Part shown: positions 26,099-34,773 of the stretch, piece by piece | Numbering within the stretch: the stretch's first letter is position 1 | How the letters are laid out: each line of letters starts with the position of its first letter | NCBI RefSeq assembly: GCF_003149245.1 | Contig: NZ_QGDL01000014.1 | Coordinates: forward strand, 117,044-181,043 | DNA length: 64,000 nt | Direction of reading: 5' to 3' | From: Faecalicatena orotica | Lineage (GTDB): Bacteria > Bacillota > Clostridia > Lachnospirales > Lachnospiraceae | Made by a program: the position numbers and the translations under genes | The notes under the pieces: generated by a model | The model's database searches: none | Told to the model about the DNA's origin: nothing | The model's input: only the letters and a program-made list of their open reading frames with translations

Positions 26099-27134
26099 AA
26101 AAATATTCTTCCGCCTTTTCCCTTGTAAGGGAAAAGCGGTTTTGCAGCTTCATAAGAATCTTTTCTTTGTCATAGCCTTCCTCGCGGTAATCAAGGATAA
26201 ATGCTTTAATGCCTTGCTCAATGCCTTGTTCGATACCCTGCTCGACACCCCGTTCGACACCCTGCGCAATCCCCTGCTTGATGCCCTGTTCGATTCCTTT
26301 TTCAATACCGGTTTTAATCCCCTCTTTAACACCATCCTGATATAAATCGTCTAATGCTTTACACATATCAATCCCTCCTGATTTTTGCTTAGCTTCGGGT
26401 AATTGCTGCCCTGATCCGAGCAGTACCCGTATTGCGTTATATGAATCTTCATCGATACTGCCGAAGTATTTCTTGTTAGTTTGCATATATTCCTGCAGCC
26501 CTTCTTTACTTTTTCTATATTCTAACATGCCGAATACCAGCTGTAAATCCGTCTGAAAACATAAATCATGATTCAACCGCCTTGGATCAATCAAATTTAT
26601 CCGGTAGTTGGGAATATATTTTTTCAATAGTTCATATTCCTTTGCGTTAAGACCTAACAGTCCATGCAGGTCCTGTGTTCCATCCCATTCTTTTTCGCCA
26701 TAGTAAAAGACAACAGTGATAACGGGGGTGAGCTGGTCACTTTTCTTGAGGCCGGACAAAAATTCAGAGGAATTTTCCAATTCCTTGTTTTCTCTCCTGA
26801 TTTTTCTAATCTGGCTGATTTGTTCAGTATAGTTCAATGCATCATACAGCATTCCCCGGACAGGCATGGCATAGTGGATTTCATCCTGGTTTTCACATGC
26901 AAGTACCACGATCCTTGTTCCGTCTTCTGCCATCATCATGATGTCACGGTATCTTTGAATACTGATATCTTCGCCGTTCGGTTTCCGTAAGATAAGGGTT
27001 TGTTCCGGGCTGCTTTCCTTTAAATGATTCGGCAGGAATACCTGTTTTCCCTGAAACAGGGAGCCATTGATTAAATCTGCAAACCGGTGCTTATCGGAGA
27101 GCCAGCGTTTCATATAAATATCATTTTTTCCCAT
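26085..27134 (-). CDS. Rpn-family recombination-promoting nuclease / PD-(D/E)XK transposase-like protein
   Basis: A 349-residue protein of the Rpn/PDDEXK-transposase family. The N-terminal nuclease core shows RYRDIMMM, then VVLACENQDEIHYAMPVRGMLYDALNY, i.e. the D...E-x-Q pattern of the family. Family members are DNA endonucleases linked to RecA-independent recombination. Near the C-terminus (residues 268-311) sit eleven tandem tetrapeptides of the form G-[IV]-x-x, encoded by 12-bp repeats at 26202-26333, such as GIEQGIKQGIAQG. Such repeat tails are typical of the family and prone to copy-number change. The gene is isolated between unrelated genes, overlaps its convergent neighbour by 14 bp and is probably a genomic-island type gene. 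Confidence 0.85.
   Translation of the reverse strand: MGKNDIYMKRWLSDKHRFADLINGSLFQGKQVFLPNHLKESSPEQTLILRKPNGEDISIQRYRDIMMMAEDGTRIVVLACENQDEIHYAMPVRGMLYDALNYTEQISQIRKIRRENKELENSSEFLSGLKKSDQLTPVITVVFYYGEKEWDGTQDLHGLLGLNAKEYELLKKYIPNYRINLIDPRRLNHDLCFQTDLQLVFGMLEYRKSKEGLQEYMQTNKKYFGSIDEDSYNAIRVLLGSGQQLPEAKQKSGGIDMCKALDDLYQDGVKEGIKTGIEKGIEQGIKQGIAQGVERGVEQGIEQGIEQGIKAFILDYREEGYDKEKILMKLQNRFSLTREKAEEYFSRFS
26202..26333 (-). repeat. 12-bp tandem repeat tract inside the Rpn gene
   Basis: Eleven degenerate 12-bp units encode G-[IV]-x-x tetrapeptides (residues 268-311). Because units are in-frame multiples of three, slippage would change length but not the reading frame. Confidence 0.8.
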
Positions 27135-27510
27135 ATGTAATTTTCTCCTTGTCTACTGTTTATGTATATTTCAAAATGAAGTGATTGCTCCGAAGACAAG
27201 TTTATACTTTCAATAGACATCACCAGCCTTTATTGTTTGAATTTTTAAATGATTGTTGTTTGTCCGATGTTGAAACATGGATTGTTGGAATGATTCTTTC
27301 TTTAAGAAGGAAACCTTTGAAAATGGGGAATTCCCCTTTGATTAGATTCTAAGAATGTATGAAATACACCAGATCTTTTCAAGTACATATACTCTATCAT
27401 AGATTACTGCTTGAAGCCATAAAATTTGTATGAATTTTGTGCCAAAATTTTGTGAAGTGCTGAGCCATATGATGCTGGGGGCAAAAACTGATTTGCCCCC
27501 AAAAAAGTTT
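27135..27510. other. AT-rich intergenic region with a hairpin
   Basis: The gap between two minus-strand genes is AT-rich and without an open reading frame or RNA gene that I can recognise. It must hold the promoter of the nuclease gene near 27140-27180. One notable structure is a 9-bp perfect inverted repeat GGGGGCAAA (27477-27485) / TTTGCCCCC (27492-27500) next to the terminator of the AraC-type gene; neither strand has a T tract behind it in the right place. Confidence 0.5.
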
Positions 27511-27525
27511 CCGGCTCTATGCCGG
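27501..27525 (-). terminator. Terminator of the AraC/GyrI-type gene
   Basis: On the minus strand CCGGC-N5-GCCGG (27525-27511) is followed by AAAC and a run of T (27506-27501). It lies 16 bp after the stop codon. Confidence 0.55.
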
Positions 27526-27540
27526 CTTGATCCTGTAAAA

Positions 27541-28485
27541 TTATCTTGATTTTACGGCTGGGACAGCGAGTCTGGCACCTGTGGCAGCCTCGGCTCCGAG
27601 ATTGAAACTCGGGGCAATGTCATAGGCGAACCGATAGCCGTAGACCTCGGGTTTGTATTTTTCTACCGCAGTATAGGTACTTTCGATTGCGGCGCAGAAA
27701 TCGTTCTCATCTTCATAGGGCTCGCTCTGGAAATAGAGCATGGTACATTCCTGTAATTCTACGGTCAGATACCCTTCAGGCAGCGGCTTGTCGAATGTGA
27801 GTGGGACTTCTATCCCTGCGGCAGTCTTTGAGCAGCCTTCGGGGACTGCAAAATCTGGCAGTTCGACGAGTGCAGCAGGTTCGAATCTTTCCGGGATGCT
27901 GTTCAGCAGGCCCTCCCATTCACAGCCCATTTCTTCACAGTAGGAAAAATAATCTTCCGCCTTTACAGAGGGGAGGTAGATGAGCTTTCTTTTTGGCCTT
28001 TCTTTGGCTGTTACCATACATAAACTGATTTCCTGATTCATTTTTATTTCCTCCTTGCGTTTTTCATAGTCCAGCAGGGCATAGTAATGTTCAACCGGGT
28101 ACTGTGTAAACAGAGGGACAGGGATCTGGGTACGCCTGTACTTCGAAGGGGTTACGTGGAACTTCTTATGAAAAGAACGGGTGAATCCTTCGTGTGTCTG
28201 AAAGTGGCTGTTGAGCGCAATCTCAAGGATACTGGTATCACTTTCTGACAGTTCTTTTACACTTTGTGTCAGACAAACAGAGTGAATATAATCTTTCAGC
28301 GACATATCCAGATGATATCTGAAGAGTCTGTCCGCATGGCGCCGGGAGTAACCGGAGGCCTCACATACCTTTTCGAGACTGAAATCTTCATCCCCAAAGT
28401 GGGTGCCGATATACTCCTGCATCGTCTGGACTGCTTTCAGGGATGTGTTTTTTGTATACTGATTCTCTGCTTTATCTCTGTTCAT
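27541..28485 (-). CDS. AraC-family regulator with GyrI-like effector domain
   Basis: A 314-residue regulator: an N-terminal AraC double helix-turn-helix (about 22-122; FSLEKVCEASGYSRRHADRLFRYH and ILEIALNSHFQTHEGFTRSFHKKFHVTPSKYRR) followed by an effector-binding domain of the GyrI/SOUL-like type (about 150-310; DYFSYCEEMGCEWEGLL, TVELQECTMLYFQSEPYEDE). This Rob-like order (DNA-binding domain first) is used for ligand-gated activation. It is divergent from the molybdopterin genes with 167 bp between start codons; a regulatory link is possible but unproven. Confidence 0.87.
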   Translation of the reverse strand: MNRDKAENQYTKNTSLKAVQTMQEYIGTHFGDEDFSLEKVCEASGYSRRHADRLFRYHLDMSLKDYIHSVCLTQSVKELSESDTSILEIALNSHFQTHEGFTRSFHKKFHVTPSKYRRTQIPVPLFTQYPVEHYYALLDYEKRKEEIKMNQEISLCMVTAKERPKRKLIYLPSVKAEDYFSYCEEMGCEWEGLLNSIPERFEPAALVELPDFAVPEGCSKTAAGIEVPLTFDKPLPEGYLTVELQECTMLYFQSEPYEDENDFCAAIESTYTAVEKYKPEVYGYRFAYDIAPSFNLGAEAATGARLAVPAVKSR

Positions 28486-28562
28486 TTACTGCACCTGCTT
28501 TGCTGTTTAGTATAGGGGAGGACGAAATGTATTTCTTGACATTTCTGGACAATTGTAGAGGT

Positions 28563-28583
28563 AACATGTCTATTATACATGTT
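28563..28583. promoter_or_regulatory. Inverted repeat in the araC-moaC divergent region
   Basis: AACATGT-N7-ACATGTT is a perfect 7+7 inverted repeat. On the minus strand it overlaps a TATAAT (28577-28572) that is a candidate -10 box for the AraC-type gene. It lies 12 bp upstream of the moaC -35 box, so one protein could act on both genes. Confidence 0.4.
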
Positions 28584-28594
28584 TTTGATTCAGA

Positions 28595-28623
28595 TTTACA
28601 CTGGAAATTGTGTGTGTTAATAT
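28595..28623 (+). promoter_or_regulatory. Promoter of the molybdopterin operon
   Basis: TTTACA (28595-28600), a 17-bp spacer and TAATAT (28618-28623), 30 bp before the moaC start codon. No Moco riboswitch fits in the short leader. Confidence 0.6.
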
Positions 28624-28652
28624 AGATAATAAGGACAGGGAGGAAGATAACA

Positions 28653-29159
28653 ATGGGTTTGACACATTTTGATGAAAATGGAAAAGCGTTCATGGTCGAT
28701 GTAACGGAAAAGCATGAGACCGTCCGCGAGGCAGTGGCGACAGGGAAGATTATTGTGAACAGAGAGGTTTATGAAGCAATCTGTGCCGGCACAGTCGGAA
28801 AGGGAGATGTTCTATCCGTGGCCACGACGGCAGGAATCATGGGTGTGAAGAGGACTTCGGACTTGATCCCGATGTGCCATATCCTGCCGATCACAAACTG
28901 TAAGGTGACTTTTGAGATGCTGCCGGAGGAATATGCGGTACAGTGTTACTGCACGGTGAAGGTAACAGGAAAGACCGGGGTGGAGATGGAAGCACTTACG
29001 GGTGTCAGTACTGCGTTGCTGACTATTTATGATATGTGTAAGGCACTGGACAAGTCTATGGAGATTCGGGAAATTTATTTGTGCCGGAAGACTGGCGGAA
29101 AGAGTGGTGAATATTATCATGAAAAGAAAGTGGAAGACAGCAGTCATAACGCTGAGTGA
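28653..29159 (+). CDS. moaC: Cyclic pyranopterin monophosphate synthase MoaC
   Basis: A 168-residue enzyme that, with MoaA, turns GTP into cyclic pyranopterin monophosphate, the first stage of molybdenum cofactor synthesis. The family blocks are present: [17 protein letters not shown] at the start, [17 protein letters not shown] in the middle and [23 protein letters not shown] with the catalytic D-M-C-K-A stretch. Length is normal. GGGAGGAAG lies upstream of the ATG. The 3' end overlaps the next gene by 41 bp. Confidence 0.95.
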   Translation: MGLTHFDENGKAFMVDVTEKHETVREAVATGKIIVNREVYEAICAGTVGKGDVLSVATTAGIMGVKRTSDLIPMCHILPITNCKVTFEMLPEEYAVQCYCTVKVTGKTGVEMEALTGVSTALLTIYDMCKALDKSMEIREIYLCRKTGGKSGEYYHEKKVEDSSHNAE

Positions 29160-29637
29160 TAAAGGATATGCAGGCGAGCGGGAGGACAAAAGTGGTCCGC
29201 TGATCCGGGAGATGATAGAGCATGAGGGGTATGAAACAGCTGAGATGATCCTCCTTCCGGACGACCAGAAAATGCTGGAAGAAAAACTGATTGAACTATG
29301 TGATGAAAAGAAGATGGATCTGATCCTGACAACAGGCGGGACAGGGTTTTCCCCCAGAGACTGCACACCAGAGGCTACACTTGCGGTGGCGTCGAAGAAT
29401 GCACCGGGGATTGCGGAGGCGATGCGCTATGCCTCCCTTCAGATTACACCAAGAGCGATGCTGAGCCGGGGGGCATCCGTGATCCGGGGAGAGACTTTGA
29501 TTGTAAACCTTCCCGGGAGCCCAAAGGCTGTAAAGGAAAATCTGGAATGTATCCTTTCATCCCTGCCTCACGGGTTAGAAATCATGAAGGGTATGACAGG
29601 AGAGTGCGGAAGCAAAGTGAAGAACCCCGGATTGTAA
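29119..29637 (+). CDS. Molybdopterin adenylyltransferase-type protein (MogA/MoaB)
   Basis: A 172-residue MoCF-biosynthesis domain protein. [17 protein letters not shown] (about residues 72-88) is the conserved molybdopterin-binding motif, and [13 protein letters not shown] closes the domain. MogA adenylates molybdopterin before metal insertion; MoaB is a close homologue in other bacteria, so the symbol is left open. ATG 29119 begins just before the recognisable domain ([15 protein letters not shown]) and overlaps moaC by 41 bp; the ribosome binding site there is weak. Part of the moaC-moaA-MOSC operon. Confidence 0.9.
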   Translation: MKRKWKTAVITLSDKGYAGEREDKSGPLIREMIEHEGYETAEMILLPDDQKMLEEKLIELCDEKKMDLILTTGGTGFSPRDCTPEATLAVASKNAPGIAEAMRYASLQITPRAMLSRGASVIRGETLIVNLPGSPKAVKENLECILSSLPHGLEIMKGMTGECGSKVKNPGL

Positions 29638-29695
29638 AGTCCGTGGAAATCGAGTATAATAGGGGCAGGGTGATTTTACGGCAGAAGGAGATGTG

Positions 29696-30682
29696 ATGTT
29701 AGACCAGTATGGAAGAAAAATAGAATACCTGCGCATTTCCGTGACGGACAGATGTAATCTGCGCTGCGTTTACTGCATGCCAGAGGAAGGTGTCGAACAG
29801 GTGAGTCACAGCGAGATTCTTTCGTTCGATGAAATGACACGTATCTGCCGGATTTGTGCAAAACTCGGCATTACAAGGGTCAAGCTGACAGGCGGTGAAC
29901 CTCTTGTGAGGAAGGGGCTTGGCAGCCTTCTGCGTTCTATAAAGGAAATAGAAGGCATAGAACAGGTAACGCTGACCACAAATGGTGTGCTGCTTGCAGA
30001 GCAGATAGAAGAGCTTGCAGCCGCGGGACTGGATGCGGTGAATGTTAGTCTGGATACGCTGGACCGCGCACAGTATATGAAACTCACACGCAGAGATGAG
30101 CTGGAGGCGGCGCTGAGAGGTCTGGAAGCAGCACTTCAGTATCCGGATATCCGGGTCAAGGTGAATTGTGTTGCACTGCACGGAGAGAACGAGTCGCAGT
30201 GGGGGCCCCTTGCCTATATGGCAAAAGAAAGACCGATCGATGTACGTTTTATCGAGATGATGCCGATCGGACTGGGGAAAGAGTATCCATTCAGCAGTCA
30301 GGAGCTAGTATATGAAGCGTTAAAGGCGGCTTTCGGCGAAGCACAGTTTTTAACGGGTAATTTTGGGAATGGACCTGCCATTTATGCAAGGTTTCCCGGG
30401 TTTACCGGGAAGACTGGATTTATTAGTGCAGTTTCCCACAAGTTCTGCGAAAGCTGCAACAGAGTCCGGCTGACAGCAGAAGGATTTTTAAAGCCATGCC
30501 TTCAATATTCCACAGGAGTAGATTTAAGGGCGATGCTTAGAAATGAGGCCGGGGAGAAGGAACTGGAAGAGATGATACAAAAAGTCATATTTGAAAAGCC
30601 GCGCAGCCATCAGTTTCAAATGGAGGGCAGCTCGAAACAGGAAGATCTGGAGCAGAAACAGATGTCCAGTATTGGCGGCTGA
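29696..30682 (+). CDS. moaA: GTP 3',8-cyclase MoaA (radical SAM)
   Basis: A 328-residue radical SAM enzyme. The N-terminal cluster motif is C20-x3-C24-x2-C27 (CNLRCVYC), and the C-terminal second cluster uses FCESCNRVRLTAEGFLKPC. It converts GTP to 3',8-cyclo-7,8-dihydro-GTP, the substrate of MoaC. ATG 29696 has AAGGAG 5 bp upstream; a GTG at 29693 is the only near alternative. The C-terminal tail (KQEDLEQKQMSSIGG) ends with the usual G-G that reaches into the active site in this family. Confidence 0.95.
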   Translation: MLDQYGRKIEYLRISVTDRCNLRCVYCMPEEGVEQVSHSEILSFDEMTRICRICAKLGITRVKLTGGEPLVRKGLGSLLRSIKEIEGIEQVTLTTNGVLLAEQIEELAAAGLDAVNVSLDTLDRAQYMKLTRRDELEAALRGLEAALQYPDIRVKVNCVALHGENESQWGPLAYMAKERPIDVRFIEMMPIGLGKEYPFSSQELVYEALKAAFGEAQFLTGNFGNGPAIYARFPGFTGKTGFISAVSHKFCESCNRVRLTAEGFLKPCLQYSTGVDLRAMLRNEAGEKELEEMIQKVIFEKPRSHQFQMEGSSKQEDLEQKQMSSIGG

Positions 30683-30705
30683 AGCGGACAAAAGGGAGGA
30701 TATGA

Positions 30706-31137
30706 ATGGGAAAGGTGATGGCAGTCTGCACAAGCCCTGCAAAGGGAACGCAGAAAACAAATGTGGGTGAAGCACTTTTTATAGAAGATTTTGGTCTGGA
30801 AGGGGACGCCCACGCAGGTAAATGGCACAGGCAGGTCAGCCTGCTGTCGCATGATAAAATAGAAGAGTTCCGAAAGAGGGGCGCAGAGGTGGCGGATGGT
30901 GCTTTTGGGGAAAATCTGGTCGTGGAAGGGTTTGATTTCAGAAATCTGCCCGTGGGCACTAGGTTTCGTTGCAATGATGTGATTCTGGAGATGACACAGA
31001 TTGGAAAGGAATGCCACCACGGCTGTGAGATTTTTCAGAAAATGGGAGAATGTATTATGCCCAGAGAGGGTGTGTTTGCTAAAGTAATAAAGGGAGGGCG
31101 GATCCGCACGGGAGATGTTATGGAAATTATGAAATAG
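30706..31137 (+). CDS. MOSC domain-containing protein
   Basis: A 143-residue stand-alone MOSC domain. The motif GAFGENLVVEG plus the conserved cysteine in IGKECHHGCEIF match the family, which handles sulfur for molybdenum enzymes (sulfurase C-terminal domain). In clostridia such short MOSC proteins commonly follow moaC/mogA/moaA, as here, 23 bp after moaA. A role in sulfuration or transfer of the mature cofactor is inferred. GGGAGG precedes the ATG. No MoeA, ModABC or molybdoenzyme gene is within the window. Confidence 0.88.
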   Translation: MGKVMAVCTSPAKGTQKTNVGEALFIEDFGLEGDAHAGKWHRQVSLLSHDKIEEFRKRGAEVADGAFGENLVVEGFDFRNLPVGTRFRCNDVILEMTQIGKECHHGCEIFQKMGECIMPREGVFAKVIKGGRIRTGDVMEIMK

Positions 31138-31165
31138 CAGGAGAATCACAGCTGATAAGGAGATT

Positions 31166-31220
31166 CGCAGTGCAATAGGGGCACGTTTACAATGCCCTCA
31201 TTGCACTGCGATTTCTTCTG
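31166..31220 (+). terminator. Long hairpin terminator of the molybdopterin operon
   Basis: CGCAGTGCAAT (31166-31176) pairs with ATTGCACTGCG (31200-31210), extended inward by GGGCA/TGCCC, followed by ATTTCTTCTG. The T tract is imperfect but the stem is very strong. Confidence 0.65.
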
Positions 31221-31346
31221 TCAATTGATGCTTATACGCATTTCTTTGAAAACTAAAATAAAACAGAAGAAACTAAAATATTTTATATTGTAATAAATAA
31301 TTTCTTGCGATAAGCGAATAGGAAAAATAAGAGGGGGCAAGGCAGT

Positions 31347-32282
31347 GTGTACCTCTTGGAAAATATGGGGATTTTTAGGATGACACAAGATAGGAAATTA
31401 AGGATGAAGGGCTGCCTGTATGCATTTCTTGCAGGTGTACTGTGGGGAGTAACAAGTCCGGCGGCACAGTTTCTGTTCGAGAAGAAAGGAATTGTATCGG
31501 AATGGCTGGTGCCGTACCGGCTTATATCGGCAGGAATCCTGCTGCTAATTTACGCTAAAATAAAGAAACAGGATATTGTCAGTGTGTGGAAGGATAAAAA
31601 TGACGGGATCAGGCTGGTCCTGTTTGGAATACTTGGGATGATGGGAATGCAGTTTACCTTTTTCTCGGCAGTACAGGAAATGAATGCAGGAACGGCAACC
31701 ATTTTCCAGTATCTGAACCCGGCTATTCTGATCTTGTTTTTTGCAGTCGTACATAAAATTATGCCGAGCGTAAAGGAGATGCTGGCTGTCTGTGCAGCGG
31801 TTGCAGGCATCGCGGTGGTTGCTACCCACGGTGATTTTTCTACGTTGACGATTTCTGGAAAGGGTCTGTTTCTGGGAATGCTTGTAGCTGTCACAACCTG
31901 TTTTTACGGTGTCCTGCCAGCGCCTCTCCTGAAGCGCTATTCTGCGGAAACGGTCAGCGCATGGGGGATGATATGCGGCGGAACCCTGCTTATGGCAGTA
32001 GTGAGGCCGTGGCGGATACCGGCAGTGATTGACTGGCAGGTTATAGCGGCATTTCTGATGATAATTACAGTGGGAACAATCCTTCCTTTCTGTTTTTACC
32101 TGTCCTCGGTGAAATATACTGGTTCTGTGTATGCCGGCCTCTTTTCGAGTGTAGAGCCTGTTGCAGCTACTGTGGTTGCGGCTGCGGCTCTTGGGACAAC
32201 GTTTATGAAAATGGACCTTCTCGGGTTTGCACTGGTACTTTCCACTTTATTTATACTGGCAATCCCGGAGAAAGTGCGGTAA
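31347..32282 (+). CDS. EamA/DMT-superfamily transporter
   Basis: A 311-residue protein with ten hydrophobic segments in two EamA repeats (first block LAGVLWGVTSPAAQFLFEKKG; second around GLFLGMLVAVTTCFYGVLPAP). DMT permeases export or import amino acids, nucleobases or other metabolites; the substrate is not predictable here. The GTG at 31347 follows AGGGGG with spacing 9; ATG 31365 and ATG 31380 are alternatives, since the recognisable domain only begins at about residue 24. Monocistronic. Confidence 0.85.
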   Translation: MYLLENMGIFRMTQDRKLRMKGCLYAFLAGVLWGVTSPAAQFLFEKKGIVSEWLVPYRLISAGILLLIYAKIKKQDIVSVWKDKNDGIRLVLFGILGMMGMQFTFFSAVQEMNAGTATIFQYLNPAILILFFAVVHKIMPSVKEMLAVCAAVAGIAVVATHGDFSTLTISGKGLFLGMLVAVTTCFYGVLPAPLLKRYSAETVSAWGMICGGTLLMAVVRPWRIPAVIDWQVIAAFLMIITVGTILPFCFYLSSVKYTGSVYAGLFSSVEPVAATVVAAAALGTTFMKMDLLGFALVLSTLFILAIPEKVR

Positions 32283-32343
32283 AATCATAGGAAAGCGGTG
32301 CTATACCAATTCCGGTGCTTAATGCATGGGAGTGAAAAAAATC

Positions 32344-32372
32344 TTGCATGTAATATAGAAAAGAGATATAGT
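32344..32372 (+). promoter_or_regulatory. Promoter of the second MATE gene / prmA operon
   Basis: TTGCAT (32344-32349), a 17-bp spacer and TATAGT (32367-32372), 58 bp before the start codon. Confidence 0.55.
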
Positions 32373-32429
32373 TTACGTTGGATTGCTTAAAAGCGGTTAC
32401 AGGTTTTATTTACTTTAAGGAGCATGAAG

Positions 32430-33806
32430 ATGGAAAATACAGCAAAGAAAAAGTCGTTGATGAAAGATATGACGCAGGGGAGTCCTATGAAACTGATTCT
32501 GGAATTTACCCTGCCTATGATATTTGGATTTTTGTTTCAGCAGTTTTATAACATGGCAGATACCATGATTGTAGGAAGATTTCTGGGAGTACATGCGCTG
32601 GCATCGGTCGGTGCAACAGGGTCTGTCAATTTTTGCGTGATCGGGTTTTGCATGGGAGTGTGTAATGGCTTTGCGATTCCCGTTGCACAGAAATTCGGGG
32701 CAAAGGATGAAAAGAGGCTGCGCGCCTTTGTCGGGAACAGCGCATTGCTTGCGGCTATATTTGCACTGGTTATGACGGTGCTGACAGTTATTTTGTGCCG
32801 CCCCATACTTGAATTCATGAATACCCCATCAGACATTGTTGACGGGGCATACAATTATATTGTAGTAATATTTGCAGGGATCCCGGCTACATTCCTATAT
32901 AATCTGCTGGCGGGATATATCCGTTCACTCGGCGATGCCAAGACACCAGTCGTGTTCCTGACGATTTCTTCTCTGCTAAACATTCTGCTGGATATCCTGC
33001 TGATTGTTGTTTTTAAGAAGGGGGTTGCCGGTGCGGCATGGGCGACTGTAATATCACAGGCAGTATCCGGCGTTTTATGCCTTTTTTATGTGATTAAACA
33101 CTTTCCGATACTTCGTCTTAAGAAAGAGGATATAAGGCTCAGGAAACAGTACGTAGTGCCATTATGCAAGATTGGGATTCCTATGGGGCTTCAGTTCTCC
33201 ATTACTGCCATCGGAAGTGTCATCCTGCAGATCGCGGTCAATTCACTTGGCTCTATGGCTGTGGCGGCTGTAACCGCGGGGTCTAAGATACAGATGCTGC
33301 TGGCGTGCCCATTTGATGCGATGGGATCTACGATGGCAACCTATGGCGGCCAGAACGTAGGTGCAAAGAAGCTGGACAGAATCGGCAGGGGACTGAAAAG
33401 CTGTGTAATTATCGGTGCTGTTTATTCAGCTGTTGCTTTAGGGATTACCCTGCTGTGGGGAAAAAATATAGCATCTTTGTTTATCAGCGGAAGTGAAACA
33501 GAACTTCTGGAACAGGTTAATCTGTACCTGATCGGTTCTGTCGCGTTTTACATCCTGCTGGCATTGGTGAATATCGTACGTCTTCTGATTCAGGGGATGG
33601 GATACAGCGGCTTTGCAATCCTCGCGGGAGTATGTGAGATGGCGGCAAGGTCATTTGTCGGCTTTGTCCTCGTTCCTGCATTCGGATATAAAGCGGTCTG
33701 CCTTGGAAACGGACTGGCATGGATTGCCGCGGTTTTGTTTCTGATACCGGCATATTTTCATGTGATAAAGAAATTGAAAAAAATATTTCAGGAGGATAAA
33801 AAATAA
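32430..33806 (+). CDS. MATE family efflux transporter
   Basis: A 458-residue, 12-segment MATE exporter, paralogous to the one at 2262 (PMIFGFLFQQFYNMADTMIVGRFLG near residues 28-52; PMGLQFSITAIGSVILQIAVNSLG opens the second repeat). ATG 32430 lies 7 bp after AAGGAG; the ATG at 32424 would be a single base from it. The stop codon overlaps the prmA start codon by one base (TAATG), so this exporter is probably co-transcribed with the ribosome-modification genes, an accidental-looking but common kind of pairing. Confidence 0.9.
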   Translation: MENTAKKKSLMKDMTQGSPMKLILEFTLPMIFGFLFQQFYNMADTMIVGRFLGVHALASVGATGSVNFCVIGFCMGVCNGFAIPVAQKFGAKDEKRLRAFVGNSALLAAIFALVMTVLTVILCRPILEFMNTPSDIVDGAYNYIVVIFAGIPATFLYNLLAGYIRSLGDAKTPVVFLTISSLLNILLDILLIVVFKKGVAGAAWATVISQAVSGVLCLFYVIKHFPILRLKKEDIRLRKQYVVPLCKIGIPMGLQFSITAIGSVILQIAVNSLGSMAVAAVTAGSKIQMLLACPFDAMGSTMATYGGQNVGAKKLDRIGRGLKSCVIIGAVYSAVALGITLLWGKNIASLFISGSETELLEQVNLYLIGSVAFYILLALVNIVRLLIQGMGYSGFAILAGVCEMAARSFVGFVLVPAFGYKAVCLGNGLAWIAAVLFLIPAYFHVIKKLKKIFQEDKK

Positions 33807-34759
33807 TGAGATGGAATAAATTCAGATTAAAGACAACAACAGAGGCGGAAGACATTGTCAGCAGTATGCTGATGGACCTGGGGATCGAAGGCGTGGAGAT
33901 TGAGGATAAAATACCTCTGACAGCGGCAGACAAGGAGCAGATGTTCGTAGACATCCTGCCGGTAACGGAGATGGATGACGGTGTGGCTTATTTAAGCTTC
34001 TATCTGGATGAAGGGGAAGAGACAGAAGAAATCCTGAAGAATGTCAGGGCGGAGCTGAAAGACATGGCCTCATATGTAAATGTGGGGGAATGTACGATTG
34101 AAGAGTCCCAGACAGAAGATCTGGACTGGGTAAACAACTGGAAACAGTTTTTCCACCAGTTTTATGTGGATGATATCCTGATTATCCCGTCATGGGAAGA
34201 TGTAAAACCGGAAGATGAGGACAAGATGGTCGTTCATATTGACCCGGGAACTGCATTTGGAACCGGAATGCATGAGACGACGCAGCTCTGTATCCGCCAG
34301 CTCAAGAAGTATGTGACGGACGGGGCAAGGATTCTGGATGTCGGATGTGGGAGTGGAATATTAGGGATGCTGGCGCTGAAATTTGGTGCCGCTTATGCTG
34401 TCGGAACAGACCTTGACCCATGTGCAATCGAGGCAACCCATGAGAACATGGAAGTGAACGGTATCCGTCCTGACCAGTATGAAGTCATGATCGGCAATAT
34501 TATAGACGACAAAGAGGTACAGGATAAAGTCGGTTACGGGAAATACGACATCGTTGCCGCAAACATTCTTGCAGATGTACTGACAGTTCTGACGCCTGTC
34601 ATTGTGAACCAGATGAAAAAGGGCGGTATCTACATTACTAGCGGAATCATTGACGATAAGGAAGAGACCGTAGTGGAAGCTGTCAAAAAGGCTGGCCTGG
34701 AAGTTCTGGAAGTCACATATCAGGGCGAATGGGTATCTGTGACAGCGCGTAAGAATTAG
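33806..34759 (+). CDS. prmA: Ribosomal protein L11 methyltransferase
   Basis: A 317-residue SAM-dependent methyltransferase that trimethylates ribosomal protein L11. The N-terminal substrate domain (about 1-100) is followed by the diagnostic HIDPGTAFGTGMHETTQLC and the SAM loop ILDVGCGSGILGMLALKFGA; NILADVLTVLTP carries the N-x-L-A catalytic-type motif. Length is typical for Firmicutes. AGGAGG lies at the end of the MATE gene. rsmE follows 14 bp later, the conserved prmA-rsmE pair. Confidence 0.96.
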   Translation: MRWNKFRLKTTTEAEDIVSSMLMDLGIEGVEIEDKIPLTAADKEQMFVDILPVTEMDDGVAYLSFYLDEGEETEEILKNVRAELKDMASYVNVGECTIEESQTEDLDWVNNWKQFFHQFYVDDILIIPSWEDVKPEDEDKMVVHIDPGTAFGTGMHETTQLCIRQLKKYVTDGARILDVGCGSGILGMLALKFGAAYAVGTDLDPCAIEATHENMEVNGIRPDQYEVMIGNIIDDKEVQDKVGYGKYDIVAANILADVLTVLTPVIVNQMKKGGIYITSGIIDDKEETVVEAVKKAGLEVLEVTYQGEWVSVTARKN

Positions 34760-34773
34760 AGGGGGCTTTCGAT

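Noticed and set aside
26202..26333. A CRISPR-like array
   Set aside because: The repeat unit is only 12 bp, contiguous without spacers and in frame within a coding gene.
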